64,000 bases of DNA, from assembly GCF_014873755.1 (NCBI RefSeq), contig NZ_JADBEG010000001.1, positions 4,218,501-4,282,500 on the forward strand, written 5' to 3'. The notes beneath the pieces were generated by a model. It did no database searches and had not been told where the DNA came from. It saw nothing but the letters and a program-made list of their open reading frames with translations. Each line of letters begins with the position of its first letter. The stretch's first letter is position 1. The position numbers and the translations under genes are program-made. Shown here in pieces: positions 42,372 to 52,959 of the stretch. Origin of the DNA: Amycolatopsis lexingtonensis. Its GTDB lineage: Bacteria; Actinomycetota; Actinomycetes; Mycobacteriales; Pseudonocardiaceae.

Positions 42372-43700
42372 GTGGGAACGGAGGTGGGCCGGGCGCCCGC
42401 ATGGCGGCGCGCGGCACGGCTCTTCAGCGCACCCGCGCGCACTCCCGGCATCGCCGCGTTGCGGTGGGACCTGGGGTTCTACCTCGTCTGCCTGGCCTTC
42501 GCGCTGCCGACCGCGCTCAAGTCGGAGTTCTACGGTTACCGCGTCTGGGGCAACTTCGCGACGGTCGCGTACGGCTTCGGCGTGCTGCACAGCGGGTGGC
42601 TGCTGTGGTCCGCGCGGCAGGGCCGTGAGCCGCGGGGCGTGCTAGGCTCGCGCTGGTGCGCCGTCGCCGCCGTCGGCTTGTTGGCAATGATCCTTCCGTT
42701 GGCAGTACTGGTGATTCGCCGACTGACCGGAGTGGACTGGCTGATCACGCCGTTCTCCTGGGCCGCGCAGCCCGAGGTCTGGGTGATCGAGCGGTCCGCG
42801 GATCTGCTGCTGCACCACGGAACCCCGTACGTCGACGTCACCGCGCTCGGCCGGGCCCCCGAGGTAAACGATTACACGCCATACGGTCCCGTGATGGCGC
42901 TCTTCGGCCTGCCGCGGGCGCTGTTCGGCGGCTCACCGGTGGCGGACGCGCTCACCGACGCCCGCTGGGTGTTCGCGCTGGCCGCCTGCGCGTGCGTGCT
43001 GGGCACGCTCAAGCTGCTGAAGTGGCCGCCGGTGCCGGTCGGGGCCGCGCAGCTCGCGCTCGCCTGCCCGCTCACCGCGCTCACCTGGGCGGTCGCCGGG
43101 CCGGACCTCGCGATCGTCGGCCTGCTGGTGCTGTCCTGCGCGCTCGCGGCCACCGGGCGGGTCGCCTGGTCGGGACTCGTGCTGGCGCTGGTGATCAGCG
43201 CGAAGCTCATCGTCGCGCCCGCGGCCGCGGTGCTGGCGGTGTTCGTGCTGGTGCGCCGGGGAAAGCCCGCGTTGACGCGGTTCGCCGCGGCGCTCGTGGC
43301 GACGACGGCCGCGCTGCACCTGCCCGTGTACCTCGTGGACCCGGCCGCGTTCGTCGAACACGTCTTCCGGTTCCCCCTCGGGATGGGCGCCGTGCGGTCG
43401 CCCGCGGCGAGCCCGTTGCCGGGCCACCTCATCGCCGGTCTCGGCGTGGCCGGCCAGGTGACGGCGTTCGTCCTCGTCGGCGCCGCCGCCGTGGCCATGC
43501 TGGTCTGGCTGGTGCGCCGGCCCCCCGCGAACGGCTCCGGCGCACTGCTGCGCATCGCCGTCGGACTCGGCGCGTTGATCCTGCTCACCCCGGCCACCCG
43601 CTACGGCTACCTGGTGTATCCCCTGGTCCTGCTCGGGGCCCACCTGGTGTTCCGCGTGGCCGAAGCCTCGACTGCGCGCCCCCCGCGCAGCACTCCGTGA
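42372..43700 (+). CDS. Polytopic membrane protein, GT87/DUF2029-like
   Basis: A 442-residue protein with about ten membrane segments. WVIERSADLLLHHGTPYVDV...NDYTPYGPVMALFGLPRALFG resembles the first periplasmic loop of GT-C fold mannosyltransferases (GT87), and LSAKLIVAPAAAVL-type segments follow. It may use polyprenyl-phosphate sugars for envelope glycans. TAGCCT (42360-42365) lies exactly six bases before the GTG, suggesting a leaderless mRNA. The assignment to GT87 is by layout and is moderate. Confidence 0.7.
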   Translation: MGTEVGRAPAWRRAARLFSAPARTPGIAALRWDLGFYLVCLAFALPTALKSEFYGYRVWGNFATVAYGFGVLHSGWLLWSARQGREPRGVLGSRWCAVAAVGLLAMILPLAVLVIRRLTGVDWLITPFSWAAQPEVWVIERSADLLLHHGTPYVDVTALGRAPEVNDYTPYGPVMALFGLPRALFGGSPVADALTDARWVFALAACACVLGTLKLLKWPPVPVGAAQLALACPLTALTWAVAGPDLAIVGLLVLSCALAATGRVAWSGLVLALVISAKLIVAPAAAVLAVFVLVRRGKPALTRFAAALVATTAALHLPVYLVDPAAFVEHVFRFPLGMGAVRSPAASPLPGHLIAGLGVAGQVTAFVLVGAAAVAMLVWLVRRPPANGSGALLRIAVGLGALILLTPATRYGYLVYPLVLLGAHLVFRVAEASTARPPRSTP

Positions 43701-43701
43701 A

Positions 43702-43947
43702 CTACTTCTTCTTGACCCGCGTGGCCCCGCCGCGCCCCCGCAGCTGGACTCCGGACTCCGAGAGCACCCGGTGCACGAACCCGTAGGACCGGCCCGTCGA
43801 CTCCGCGAGGGCCCGGATGCTCGAGCCCTTCTCGTATTTCTTCTTCAGGTCAGCGGCCAGCTTGTCGCGCGTGTTGCCGGTGATCCGCGCGCCTTTCTTG
43901 AGATCAGCCACGTCGATCGCCTTCCCGCCGAGAGTGTTCTGGGCCAC
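43702..43947 (-). CDS. Small helix-turn-helix DNA-binding protein
   Basis: An 81-residue basic protein. KLAADLKKKYEKGSSIRALAESTGRSYGFVHRVLSESGVQLRGRGGATRVKKK is a compact HTH with a basic tail, a small regulator type widespread in actinomycetes. The GTG at 43947 is chosen because AGGGG lies eight bases before it and because it opens the conserved VAQNTLGGKAIDVADLKKGARI segment. It converges with the GT87-like gene with a one-base gap. The 142 bp upstream (43948-44089) contain no clear feature. Confidence 0.78.
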   Translation of the reverse strand: MAQNTLGGKAIDVADLKKGARITGNTRDKLAADLKKKYEKGSSIRALAESTGRSYGFVHRVLSESGVQLRGRGGATRVKKK

Positions 43948-44089
43948 ATATCGGCCCCTGCCGGGGCAATGATCGAACACTGAGCGCCGGATTGCCAGAC
44001 GACAGCCGGAAAACGACCGAAATTGCGATCACATTGGGCCATTCCAGTGCCTCACCGGGAGTGATCTTGCACCCGAATGGACGCACGCC

Positions 44090-45718
<1,629 letters not shown>

Positions 45719-45853
45719 GGGAACTCCCGTGGACGGGGGTGAACGGAGGACAGCGACAGGCGGCCACTCGGGCCGCGGCGTCACTCCAGCTGAATATCCA
45801 CGGAACCCAGTGTACGGGGCGGGGTCCACGGGTTTTTCCGGACGTGTGCGGTC

Positions 45854-46504
45854 TCACCCGTCGCGCAGCGTGACCTGCACCGACGTCGCGCGAGTGGCCG
45901 CTTCTTCGAGAACGGCGAAACTCGGCTCGCCGATCTCCAGCACCCGGGGTTCCGCGCGGGCGAACAGCGGCGCCAGCCGGCGGTCCGCGCGCAGCTCGTC
46001 GAGGGCGCGGCGGTCGCCGCCGAGCACCACGGCGTCCACTTCGGACAGCCGCGGCACGAGCACTTCGAACGCGTCCTTCGCGGCGTCCTGGAGCGCGTGC
46101 CGCGCCTGTCCCGCGCGACGCCGGGCGAAGCGCTGCTGCGACCAGCCGCCCGCGGCGGACCGGCCCTGCACGAGGTGCCGGTCGGTGCGCGAGACCTCGA
46201 CCCGGCCATCCCGCGCGATCCCCACGCTGTGCCCGCCGAGCCGCACGAGCAGGAGCGCGATCCGCCGCGGCACCAGCGCGTGCGCGAAAAGGGCGTCGAG
46301 GGAGGGCTCGCCGAGCGGTCCGAAAGGGACGGTCGCGGTCGCGGTGGTGCCGTCGGCCGCGGTCACCCGGACTTCGTCCGGCGCGGCTTCGGTTCCGGCG
46401 ATTCCGCCGTGCGACGCCGAAAACCGCTCGAACCAGCCGCGCAGCCGTTCCGGCGGGACCTCGACGGCGCGCCCGCCGCCCGCGACCTGCCGTGCCTTCG
46501 CCAT
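45854..46504 (-). CDS. Vms1-like release factor/peptidyl-tRNA hydrolase (acVLRF1)
   Basis: A 216-residue protein. DRHLVQGRSAAGGWSQQRFARRRAGQARHALQDAA is the eRF1/Vms1-type catalytic loop with its conserved Gln-Gln, and the flanking beta-rich region fits the actinobacterial VLRF1 family. Such proteins release nascent chains from stalled ribosomes, related to eukaryotic Vms1/ANKZF1. Next to it is an ABC-F ATPase in the same direction, so a ribosome-rescue pairing is possible. The ATG at 46504 is the best supported start. Confidence 0.82.
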   Translation of the reverse strand: MAKARQVAGGGRAVEVPPERLRGWFERFSASHGGIAGTEAAPDEVRVTAADGTTATATVPFGPLGEPSLDALFAHALVPRRIALLLVRLGGHSVGIARDGRVEVSRTDRHLVQGRSAAGGWSQQRFARRRAGQARHALQDAAKDAFEVLVPRLSEVDAVVLGGDRRALDELRADRRLAPLFARAEPRVLEIGEPSFAVLEEAATRATSVQVTLRDG

Positions 46505-46534
46505 GAGCCCCACGTTACGGGGCCCCACCAAAAG

Positions 46535-46585
46535 CCGTGAAGGCCTCCTTACCGGGCATAAACGCCGGTAAGGAGGCCTTCACGG
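46535..46585. repeat. 51-bp intergenic palindrome (type C)
   Basis: Perfect 21-bp arms beginning CCGTGAAGGCCTCCTTAC with a nine-base loop GCATAAACG. It lies 13 bp 3' of the protease stop and 30 bp 5' of the Vms1-like gene, so it could end the protease transcript. Its outer sequence resembles the palindrome at 27001. Confidence 0.85.
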
Positions 46586-46598
46586 ACTTGCGGAGGGA

Positions 46599-49505
46599 TT
46601 ACAGCGGGTGCACCGGGCCGTTGTTGGTCACGCCCCGCACGTTCGACGGCGCGCCGGCCGCCGGGGGCTGGACGAACCCGTTGATGTGCAGGGCGACCGA
46701 GCGGATGAAGCCGCTGTCGCCGCCCGCCGCGTCCACCACGCCGAACGTCCACGTGCCGTCCGCGGCCGCGCCGGTCAGGCCGCCGGTCAGGGACTGCGTC
46801 GGCCGCCAGGTGCCGGTGAACGGCGCGTTCGCCGACGTCACCGTGCTGAAGGCCGCCGCCGCGTTGTCGGCGAAGACGACCTGGCACAGGTTCTTGCCCG
46901 AGCTGCCGTTGCGCTGGAACACCGTCGCCTTCGCACCCGAAGGCGCGGTCAGCGTGCCGACCAGGTCACCGACGTAGGAGTGGTTCAGACCCACCGTCGT
47001 CGACGTCGGGTCGGTGCTGCACGTGGTGCCGTCGACGGAGAACGTCACCTTGGACGCGCGGCCGACCCCGGTAACCGGGATGGTCACCGACGCGCCGACC
47101 GGGCTGTTGTCCGGGATCGCCACCGGCGCGCCGGTGTAGGCGAAGTCCTGCGCGACCGGCGACGGGGTGCCGACCGGGAGCGAGAACGTCTGCGTCGTCG
47201 GCGAGTGCGCGCCGGCGAAGCTGACCCGGGCGTTCAGCACCACCGGCACGCCGAGCTGCTGGCTCGCCGGGACGGTGATGGTGAAGTCGTTGACGCCGGT
47301 CTGTCCCGGGCTGATGGTGCCGTAGGACTTGGACCGCGGCGCGACCGTGACCCCCGGGGTCGGGCTGGTGAGCACGACGCTGGTGGACACCGCGGTGCCG
47401 TCACCGTCGTTGGTCACCGGCAGCGTCACCTTGGCGGTGTCGCCCGGGTCGAGCGCCGAGCCGCCGTCGGCCGGGGTGACCGTCGGCTGCTTGGCCACCG
47501 CGAGCGGCTGCGGGCTGGCGCCGGTGTAGGCGAGCACCTTGTCCGCGAGGATGACGCCGGCCCCGGTGTAGTTGTCGCGGCCCGGGCTTTCGATGTCGAC
47601 CGCGGTGTTGATCAGCGCCTCGCGCACCTCGGACGGCGGCAGCCCGGGGTTGCCGGACAGCACGAGCGAGGCGATGGCGGCGGCGTGCGGCGCGGCCGCC
47701 GAGGTGCCGAAGAACGGGTTGAAGCCGGTCACGCTGGTGGTGACGCCGTCGGCCGCGGTGATCTCCGGCTTGTTCCGGACCTCGCCGCCGGTCGAGGACA
47801 CGTTGCCCGGAGTGATGGGCGTGCCGTCGGCCTCGTAGAACACCCGCCGCGGGCCGTCGGAGCTGAACCGCTCGGCCTTGGTGGCGCCGCTGAACGAACC
47901 CGGGTACGGGCCGGCCGGGTTGGCCGGGTCACCCGGCTCGAGGGGCCGGCCGAACGCCTTGGCCGCCGGAGCCGCCGCGACGCTGAAGGCGTCCCGAGCG
48001 GCCGAGTGGCCGACCGTCACGCCCGGGGTGTTGAAGGCCTTGAGCCCGTCCGCCGAGTCGGAGAACCGGCCGCGCAGCGCGGACAGCGACAGGTAGCGGT
48101 TCTGGCCGGAGAACTTCACGATGGCCAGCCGCAGCCCGGTGCCGCCGAACGACGGCGTCGTGACGCGCTCGTACGGGTCCTGGGTGCCGGTCTGGACGTC
48201 CTGGCTGAAGCTGACGACCGCGCCCGCGGAGTTGAGCAGGTAGAGGTCGTAGTCGTTGGCCGAGGCGCCCAGCGGGTCGGACCAGTGCAGCGTCACCGGG
48301 ACACCGGCCGAGGAGGCGTCGGAGATGGGCTCGTAGATCTGGGTGCCCGCCGCGCCGGCGAAGTTGTGCGCGGTGCCGGCGAACTTGCCGACCGACTTGC
48401 CCGAGTCGACGAAGTCGCCTTCCCAGTGCCCGGCGGTGCCGCTGGCGACGTTGCCTTCGTTGCCGGCCGAGGAGAAGTACAGCGCGCCGTCCGCGGTCAC
48501 GTCGTTCACGGCCTGGGCGATGATCCAGTCCTGGAACGGCGATTCCTTGAAGTAGATGACGTCGTCGACGATGACGTCGCAGTGCGACTCGAAGCGCAGC
48601 TTGCGGATGTTGTCGGCGAAGCTGGCGTCGGAGTTGAACGCGGAGGCGAAGCCCAGCTTCGCGTTCGGCGCGAGGTCGTGGACGATCTCGAGCATCGCGG
48701 TGCCCTCGTCGCCGTCGCCTTCCTGGCCGGCGATGACGTCGACGTCCGGCGGCAGCTCGCCCTTGGCCACCGAAGCGGCGAGGGAGTCGACACCGTCGGA
48801 CAGCGCGCAAGCCTTGACCCCGACGCCGGTGACGCCGAACTGCTGGCGGGCGAGGTCGGCGTTGTGCGCGCGGTCGCCCTCGCTGGTGAGGGTCGCGGCC
48901 GCGGCGGCGCTGCGCTGCGCCTTGGTGTTCAGGGCTTTCTGCAGTTCGCCGGCGATGCGGTCGGCCTTCTGCTGCTTGGTCTCGGTCTTCCCCGGCGTCG
49001 TCGCGGGGGTGGCCAGCTCGCGGGCGGTCATCGCCTCGTCGGCCTGTTCGACGCGCTTGACGTCACCACGGGCGGCGATCTCGCTGACCTTCGCCACAGG
49101 GACTTCGGCCCGGACGCTGGCGTAGCGGTCGGACACCGCGCGGATGCCCGCGCCGGCCTTGGTGAGCCCGGCGATCAGGTCCGGCGTGACCTTGCTCGCG
49201 CGGATGTCGACCAGGGCGGTCCCCGCCGCGGAGGCGCCGGACTGGAGCGCGTTCAGCTGCTTGGCGACGCCCTTTTCGGCGACGAGCAGCTTGCTGTCCA
49301 CTTTGGACTCGGTGGCGGTGCGGCCCGCCTTGACCGCCTGCAGGGCGGCGATCTGCTGCTGCGCGGTTTCGGTGAAAGCGTCCGGGGTGGACGCGGTGGC
49401 GGCCCCCGCGACGGGCGGGGACACCAGGCCGAGCGCGGCGAGCAGTGCCGCGGCCCCGGCGGTGAGGACGGTGGATCTCGATCTCGTGGAACGGGTACGA
49501 CGCAC
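46599..49505 (-). CDS. Secreted S8-type serine protease with P/Homo B domain
   Basis: A 968-residue exported protein. A Sec signal peptide ends near VAGAATA; a Ala/Lys-rich prodomain follows. The catalytic region has Asp237 (ALSDGVD), Asn349 (SSAGNEGN) and Ser602 (FGTSAAAPHAAA). The place of the subtilase HGT motif reads DEGTAMLEIVHDLAP, with Glu267 instead of His, which recalls the Glu of sedolisins. The C-terminus holds an Ig-like region and a P/Homo B domain (GLNHSYVGDLVGTLTAPSG...). The GTG at 49505 is chosen since GGAGGG lies five bases before it; 49544 is also possible. The 260 bp upstream show no clear promoter. Confidence 0.88.
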   Translation of the reverse strand: MRRTRSTRSRSTVLTAGAAALLAALGLVSPPVAGAATASTPDAFTETAQQQIAALQAVKAGRTATESKVDSKLLVAEKGVAKQLNALQSGASAAGTALVDIRASKVTPDLIAGLTKAGAGIRAVSDRYASVRAEVPVAKVSEIAARGDVKRVEQADEAMTARELATPATTPGKTETKQQKADRIAGELQKALNTKAQRSAAAAATLTSEGDRAHNADLARQQFGVTGVGVKACALSDGVDSLAASVAKGELPPDVDVIAGQEGDGDEGTAMLEIVHDLAPNAKLGFASAFNSDASFADNIRKLRFESHCDVIVDDVIYFKESPFQDWIIAQAVNDVTADGALYFSSAGNEGNVASGTAGHWEGDFVDSGKSVGKFAGTAHNFAGAAGTQIYEPISDASSAGVPVTLHWSDPLGASANDYDLYLLNSAGAVVSFSQDVQTGTQDPYERVTTPSFGGTGLRLAIVKFSGQNRYLSLSALRGRFSDSADGLKAFNTPGVTVGHSAARDAFSVAAAPAAKAFGRPLEPGDPANPAGPYPGSFSGATKAERFSSDGPRRVFYEADGTPITPGNVSSTGGEVRNKPEITAADGVTTSVTGFNPFFGTSAAAPHAAAIASLVLSGNPGLPPSEVREALINTAVDIESPGRDNYTGAGVILADKVLAYTGASPQPLAVAKQPTVTPADGGSALDPGDTAKVTLPVTNDGDGTAVSTSVVLTSPTPGVTVAPRSKSYGTISPGQTGVNDFTITVPASQQLGVPVVLNARVSFAGAHSPTTQTFSLPVGTPSPVAQDFAYTGAPVAIPDNSPVGASVTIPVTGVGRASKVTFSVDGTTCSTDPTSTTVGLNHSYVGDLVGTLTAPSGAKATVFQRNGSSGKNLCQVVFADNAAAAFSTVTSANAPFTGTWRPTQSLTGGLTGAAADGTWTFGVVDAAGGDSGFIRSVALHINGFVQPPAAGAPSNVRGVTNNGPVHPL

Positions 49506-49765
49506 GTGCGCCCTCCGAATCTCCAGGCGCGTGCCCCGACTCACGCTGACCGATCGCCGGTGATCACCGGCTGGATCAAGCTAAGTACTGTGGGTACGGC
49601 GTAAATACCCGCCGTTCGAGTGACAAAGGACGGGTAATTTCCGGAATCGGCCGGATGCCGTAGGCCGTTCAGCGCAGCGGTGAATTTCTTACCGGACAAG
49701 GGCAAGACAACGGCTTCACCGCAAGGGCGACCACGCGCTGGGAGTCCACACGCGCCCGGCGCGGC

Positions 49766-51328
49766 TCAGAGCACGAACGAATCCGACCACGGCTGCGAGG
49801 CCCGCCCGGACAGGGCGTCCAAAAGAGTCACCGCCTGCTTGTCGGTCAACGAAGCCACGAAGTCGACCACAGCGCGCCCGCGCGCCAGCCCCCGCACGGC
49901 GTCCGGACCGGACACCCGCTCCCCCGTCGCGCCGACGAGCAGCTCCGGCGCCGTGCGCGCGAGCCCGGTGTACTCCGCGTGCGCCAGCTCGACGAGATCG
50001 TGCAACCGGCGCGGCAGCCGCGAGACCTCGTCCCGATCGAGTAGCCACGCGTCGAGCGCGTCGACCAGGCTCGTCACCAGCCCGGCCTGGCCGCGCTGGT
50101 GCAGCGCCAGGTCCGGGCGCAGCAGCACGAACCGGCGGTGCACGAACTTGAGCACCTGGACCTCGTGCCACTGGGCGGGCCGCAGCGAGACGTGCCCGGT
50201 CCGGGTGGACGGTGCGGCGAGCACGAACACGCCGTCGACCAGCCGCGCGGTCCAGTTCGCCGAGAACGCCGCCGTGGCCTGCTCGGCCTCGATCGAGCCG
50301 TCGAACTCGCCGGCCAGCAGCCCGTCGACCAGTTCCGCGCGCACCCGCGCGACGGCGGCGGCGAACGCGTCGTCGTCGACGATCCACGCGTCCTTCGCGT
50401 GCATGCGGCGGCGCAGGCGTTCCAGCGAGCGGCCCGGGCGGCGCAGGTCCGCGTGCAACGCCTCGTCGTCCAGCCCGGCCAGCTCGACCGCGTGCTCGAG
50501 CCACTCCCCCAGCTCCGCGGCGACCGGCGCGTGCTGCAGCACCCCGATGCGGTGGAAGTCCTGGAGGTCGTGGATGGCGTAGGCGATGTCGTCGGCGGTG
50601 TCCATCACGGACGCCTCGACGGTCTGCTGCCAGCTTTCGACGCGGCCAGCGAACGCCGCGCGCGCGTTCTCGAAGTCGTCGAGTTCGGTGGCGTAGGCGG
50701 AGAACTTGGCCGCGCCGGTGCCCGGCAGGTCGCCCGGCTCACCCGCGCCGCGCGGCGGCACGCCCATCGCCGACGGGTGCGGCGCGGGGTGGTGCAGCCG
50801 CAGCCACGGGTACTTGAGGACGGCGGCGCGCACCGCCGTGGTCAGGTCGAGCCCGACCGCCGACGGCCCGCGCACGTCGGTCGTGGTGATGATCCGGAAC
50901 GTCTGCGCGTTGCCCTCGAAGCCGTCGGCGAGGCCGAAGCGGTGCCGGGCGATCCGGTCGAGGGTCTGCTCGCCGAGGTGCCCGAACGGCGGGTGCCCGA
51001 GGTCGTGGGCGAGCGCCGCGGCCTCGGCGACGTCGGGGTCGCAGCCGCCCAGCTTGTCGGCGAGGGCGGCGTCGGGCCCGGCCGCGATGCGCTCGGCGAT
51101 GGCGCGGGCGACCTGCGCGACCTTCAGGCTGTGGGTGAGCCGGTTGTGCAGCAGCCCGGCCCCGCCGGCGCTGACCACCTGCGTCACCCCGCCGAGGCGC
51201 GCGAAGAACGGCGACGCGGCGATCCGGTCGCGGTCGATCCGGAACGGGCTGGTCGCCAGGTCGGTGAACCCGCCGGTGCCGGCAACGGGGTCGCGCCGGG
51301 CCGCCCGCGGGTCGATCTCCTGATCCAT
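49766..51328 (-). CDS. dgt: Deoxyguanosinetriphosphate triphosphohydrolase-like protein
   Basis: A 520-residue HD-domain hydrolase that splits dNTPs to deoxynucleoside and triphosphate. RLTHSLKVAQVARAI (His66) and AAALAHDLGHPPFGHLGE (His108/Asp109) hold the metal-binding HD residues, and MDTADDIAYAIHDL carries the last Asp. Length is normal for long dGTPase-like proteins. It shapes the dNTP pool and in some bacteria restricts phage. The gap 49506-49765 upstream of its end is empty of features. Confidence 0.9.
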   Translation of the reverse strand: MDQEIDPRAARRDPVAGTGGFTDLATSPFRIDRDRIAASPFFARLGGVTQVVSAGGAGLLHNRLTHSLKVAQVARAIAERIAAGPDAALADKLGGCDPDVAEAAALAHDLGHPPFGHLGEQTLDRIARHRFGLADGFEGNAQTFRIITTTDVRGPSAVGLDLTTAVRAAVLKYPWLRLHHPAPHPSAMGVPPRGAGEPGDLPGTGAAKFSAYATELDDFENARAAFAGRVESWQQTVEASVMDTADDIAYAIHDLQDFHRIGVLQHAPVAAELGEWLEHAVELAGLDDEALHADLRRPGRSLERLRRRMHAKDAWIVDDDAFAAAVARVRAELVDGLLAGEFDGSIEAEQATAAFSANWTARLVDGVFVLAAPSTRTGHVSLRPAQWHEVQVLKFVHRRFVLLRPDLALHQRGQAGLVTSLVDALDAWLLDRDEVSRLPRRLHDLVELAHAEYTGLARTAPELLVGATGERVSGPDAVRGLARGRAVVDFVASLTDKQAVTLLDALSGRASQPWSDSFVL

Positions 51329-51390
51329 GCGCCCGACCCTATCCGGCGATTCACCCCGACGGCGGACAGGCGCGTGGGTACCCCACCGGC

Positions 51391-51738
51391 ATGTCCCGAC
51401 GAATCGCGACCACCCTGGCAGCGCTCGCCTTGGCTTCGGCCGCGTGCGGTGCGCCGCCCGGCCAACCCGGCACGACGACGGTCGTCAAGTCCACGACCTC
51501 GGCCACCGCGCGGCTGGTCAAGGTGCCGGACGTCTCCGGGATGAACCACCAGGACGCCCAGGACGCGATGCAGCGGGCGGGGCTGTACAACCTGCGCGAG
51601 GTCGACGGCACCGGGCAGGGCCGGGCGCTGGTGATCGACCGCAACTGGGTGCAGACGGGCCAGGACCCGGCGCCCGGCACCGAGGTCCCGGCCGACGCCG
51701 TGATCACCCTGACGGCGGTCAAGTACACCGACCGCTGA
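51391..51738 (+). CDS. PASTA domain lipoprotein-like protein
   Basis: A 115-residue exported protein: basic N-terminus, hydrophobic stretch and a Cys in ALASAACGAPP, which may be a lipobox although it is not a perfect one. A single PASTA domain follows (VKVPDVSGMNHQDAQDAMQRAGLYNLREVDGTGQGR...DPAPGTEVPADAVITLT). PASTA domains bind muropeptides or beta-lactams. It is divergent from dgt and ends just before a 53-bp palindrome. Confidence 0.85.
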   Translation: MSRRIATTLAALALASAACGAPPGQPGTTTVVKSTTSATARLVKVPDVSGMNHQDAQDAMQRAGLYNLREVDGTGQGRALVIDRNWVQTGQDPAPGTEVPADAVITLTAVKYTDR

Positions 51739-51759
51739 GCCTCCGAACGGGTGCGGGAC

Positions 51760-51812
51760 GTCTTGAATGAGTCATTCAGGACCTCTGGTGACCTGAATGA
51801 GTCATTCAAGAC
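51760..51812. repeat. 53-bp nested palindrome, copy 3
   Basis: Same element, begins GTCTTGAATGAGTCATTCAG; the centre differs (GGACCTCTGGTGACC). It fills the gap between the convergent PASTA and SRPBCC gene ends. Confidence 0.95.
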
Positions 51813-51827
51813 ACCCGGCCGCGCTCA

Positions 51828-52466
51828 CTAAGCCTCCGGCTGGGCGGTGTAGGCCGCCAGGCAGCGGTCCGCCTGCGCGCGGGCCACGGCCTCGTCCTCC
51901 CCACCGGCGACGTGCGCCGCGAACCACGCTTCCCCGGCCTTCGTCACGAAATCGACGCCCTCCGGCGACCCCATCCAGGCCATCGCCTCAGCCGGGTCGA
52001 CGACGTACCCCGGGTCGGCGGCCAGGTGCCGGACCAGCGCCGTCAGCGCCATGTCCCAGCCGATGCCGACCGCGCCGGGGCCGAACTGCTCCCAGTGGTC
52101 GTCGACGTGCGCGGTGTGCTCCAGCTCGAACCGCGTGCCGTCGCCCTCGGGCGTCAGGCGGACCTCGATCCAGCTGACGCCGCCGTTGAACTCCCAGGTC
52201 GCGGCGAAGCTCTTCGGCGGGTCACAGCGCTCGACCGTGCCGCCCGCGTTGCCCTCCAGCTGGTACTTCCCGCCGACCCGCAGCTCGCCGCTGACCGGCA
52301 GGAACCAGCGCGGGATGCGCTCGGCGTTCGTGACCGCGTCCCACATGTCGTCGACGTCGGTGTCGTAGACCTGGCTGATGGTCATGACCCGCGCTTCGCC
52401 CGCCTCGAGCACGCGCTTGCCGACCGTCCGGCGGACCGCGCTGATCTGGTGGCTGACTTCGATCAC
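51828..52466 (-). CDS. SRPBCC (AHSA1-like) ligand-binding protein
   Basis: A 212-residue START-like protein: VYDTDVDDMWDAVTNAERIPRWFLPVSGELRVGGKYQLEGNAGGTVERCDPPKSFAATWEF is the typical AHSA1/SRPBCC core, and HVDDHWEQFGPGAVGIGWDMALTALVRHL the C-terminal helix. The GTG overlaps the ArsR stop (GTGA), a pairing often seen in actinobacteria. The role is probably binding or modifying a hydrophobic ligand; not established. Confidence 0.85.
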   Translation of the reverse strand: MIEVSHQISAVRRTVGKRVLEAGEARVMTISQVYDTDVDDMWDAVTNAERIPRWFLPVSGELRVGGKYQLEGNAGGTVERCDPPKSFAATWEFNGGVSWIEVRLTPEGDGTRFELEHTAHVDDHWEQFGPGAVGIGWDMALTALVRHLAADPGYVVDPAEAMAWMGSPEGVDFVTKAGEAWFAAHVAGGEDEAVARAQADRCLAAYTAQPEA

Positions 52467-52813
52467 GGGGAGTCTCCTTGTTCGGTGAGGCGCCGGGCGC
52501 GCTTGCCGCGGGCGATTTCGGTGGCCAGTGCGTCCAGGGGCGGCGTCCAGTACCGGCGGAACCGGTCGAGCCAGACGTCGACGTCACGCAGCGGGGCGTG
52601 CCCGACCGCGTACAGCCGCCTGGTCCCGTCCTGCCGGACGACCGCGAAGCCGTTGTCCCGCAACACCTTCAGGTGCTGCGACACGGCGGGCTGCGAGATG
52701 CCGAACTCGGCCCGGATCACCTCGGTGACCGCGCCGGCGGCCCGCTCGCCGTCGGCCAGCAGCTCGAGGATCCGGCGGCGGACCGGGTCGCCCAGGACGT
52801 CGAACGCGTGCAC
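52463..52813 (-). CDS. ArsR family regulator
   Basis: A 116-residue winged-helix protein: DVLGDPVRRRILELLADGERAAGAVTEVIRAEFGISQPAVSQHLKVLRDNGFAVVRQDGTRRLYAVG. There is no metal-binding Cys motif, so it is of the SRPBCC-linked, non-metal type. The GTG at 52813 lies six bases after TAGCTT, so the mRNA is probably leaderless. A palindrome between the -35 and -10 boxes suggests self-repression. Confidence 0.88.
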   Translation of the reverse strand: MHAFDVLGDPVRRRILELLADGERAAGAVTEVIRAEFGISQPAVSQHLKVLRDNGFAVVRQDGTRRLYAVGHAPLRDVDVWLDRFRRYWTPPLDALATEIARGKRARRLTEQGDSP

Positions 52814-52819
52814 CCGGCC

Positions 52820-52849
52820 AAGCTACAAGCCGATACTTATATAAGTCAA
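52820..52849 (-). promoter_or_regulatory. arsR promoter with palindromic operator
   Basis: TTGACT (52849-52844) and TAGCTT (52825-52820), 18 bases apart. The perfect palindrome ACTTATATAAGT (52835-52846) overlaps the -35 and spacer, a fitting site for ArsR autoregulation. Confidence 0.65.
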
Positions 52850-52959
52850 GGCTGAACAAGTGGCGACCGTCACCCGCAGTTACTCCGATGTGGGTAACGC
52901 CGGTGAACATCAGACGACATCGGTTCCGTTCGGCCCGCCTCACCCGGGAGTATCGGGTC

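Noticed and set aside
46608..49604. A 998-codon plus-strand open frame.
   Set aside because: Antisense shadow of the secreted protease; the composition is typical of GC-rich shadow frames.
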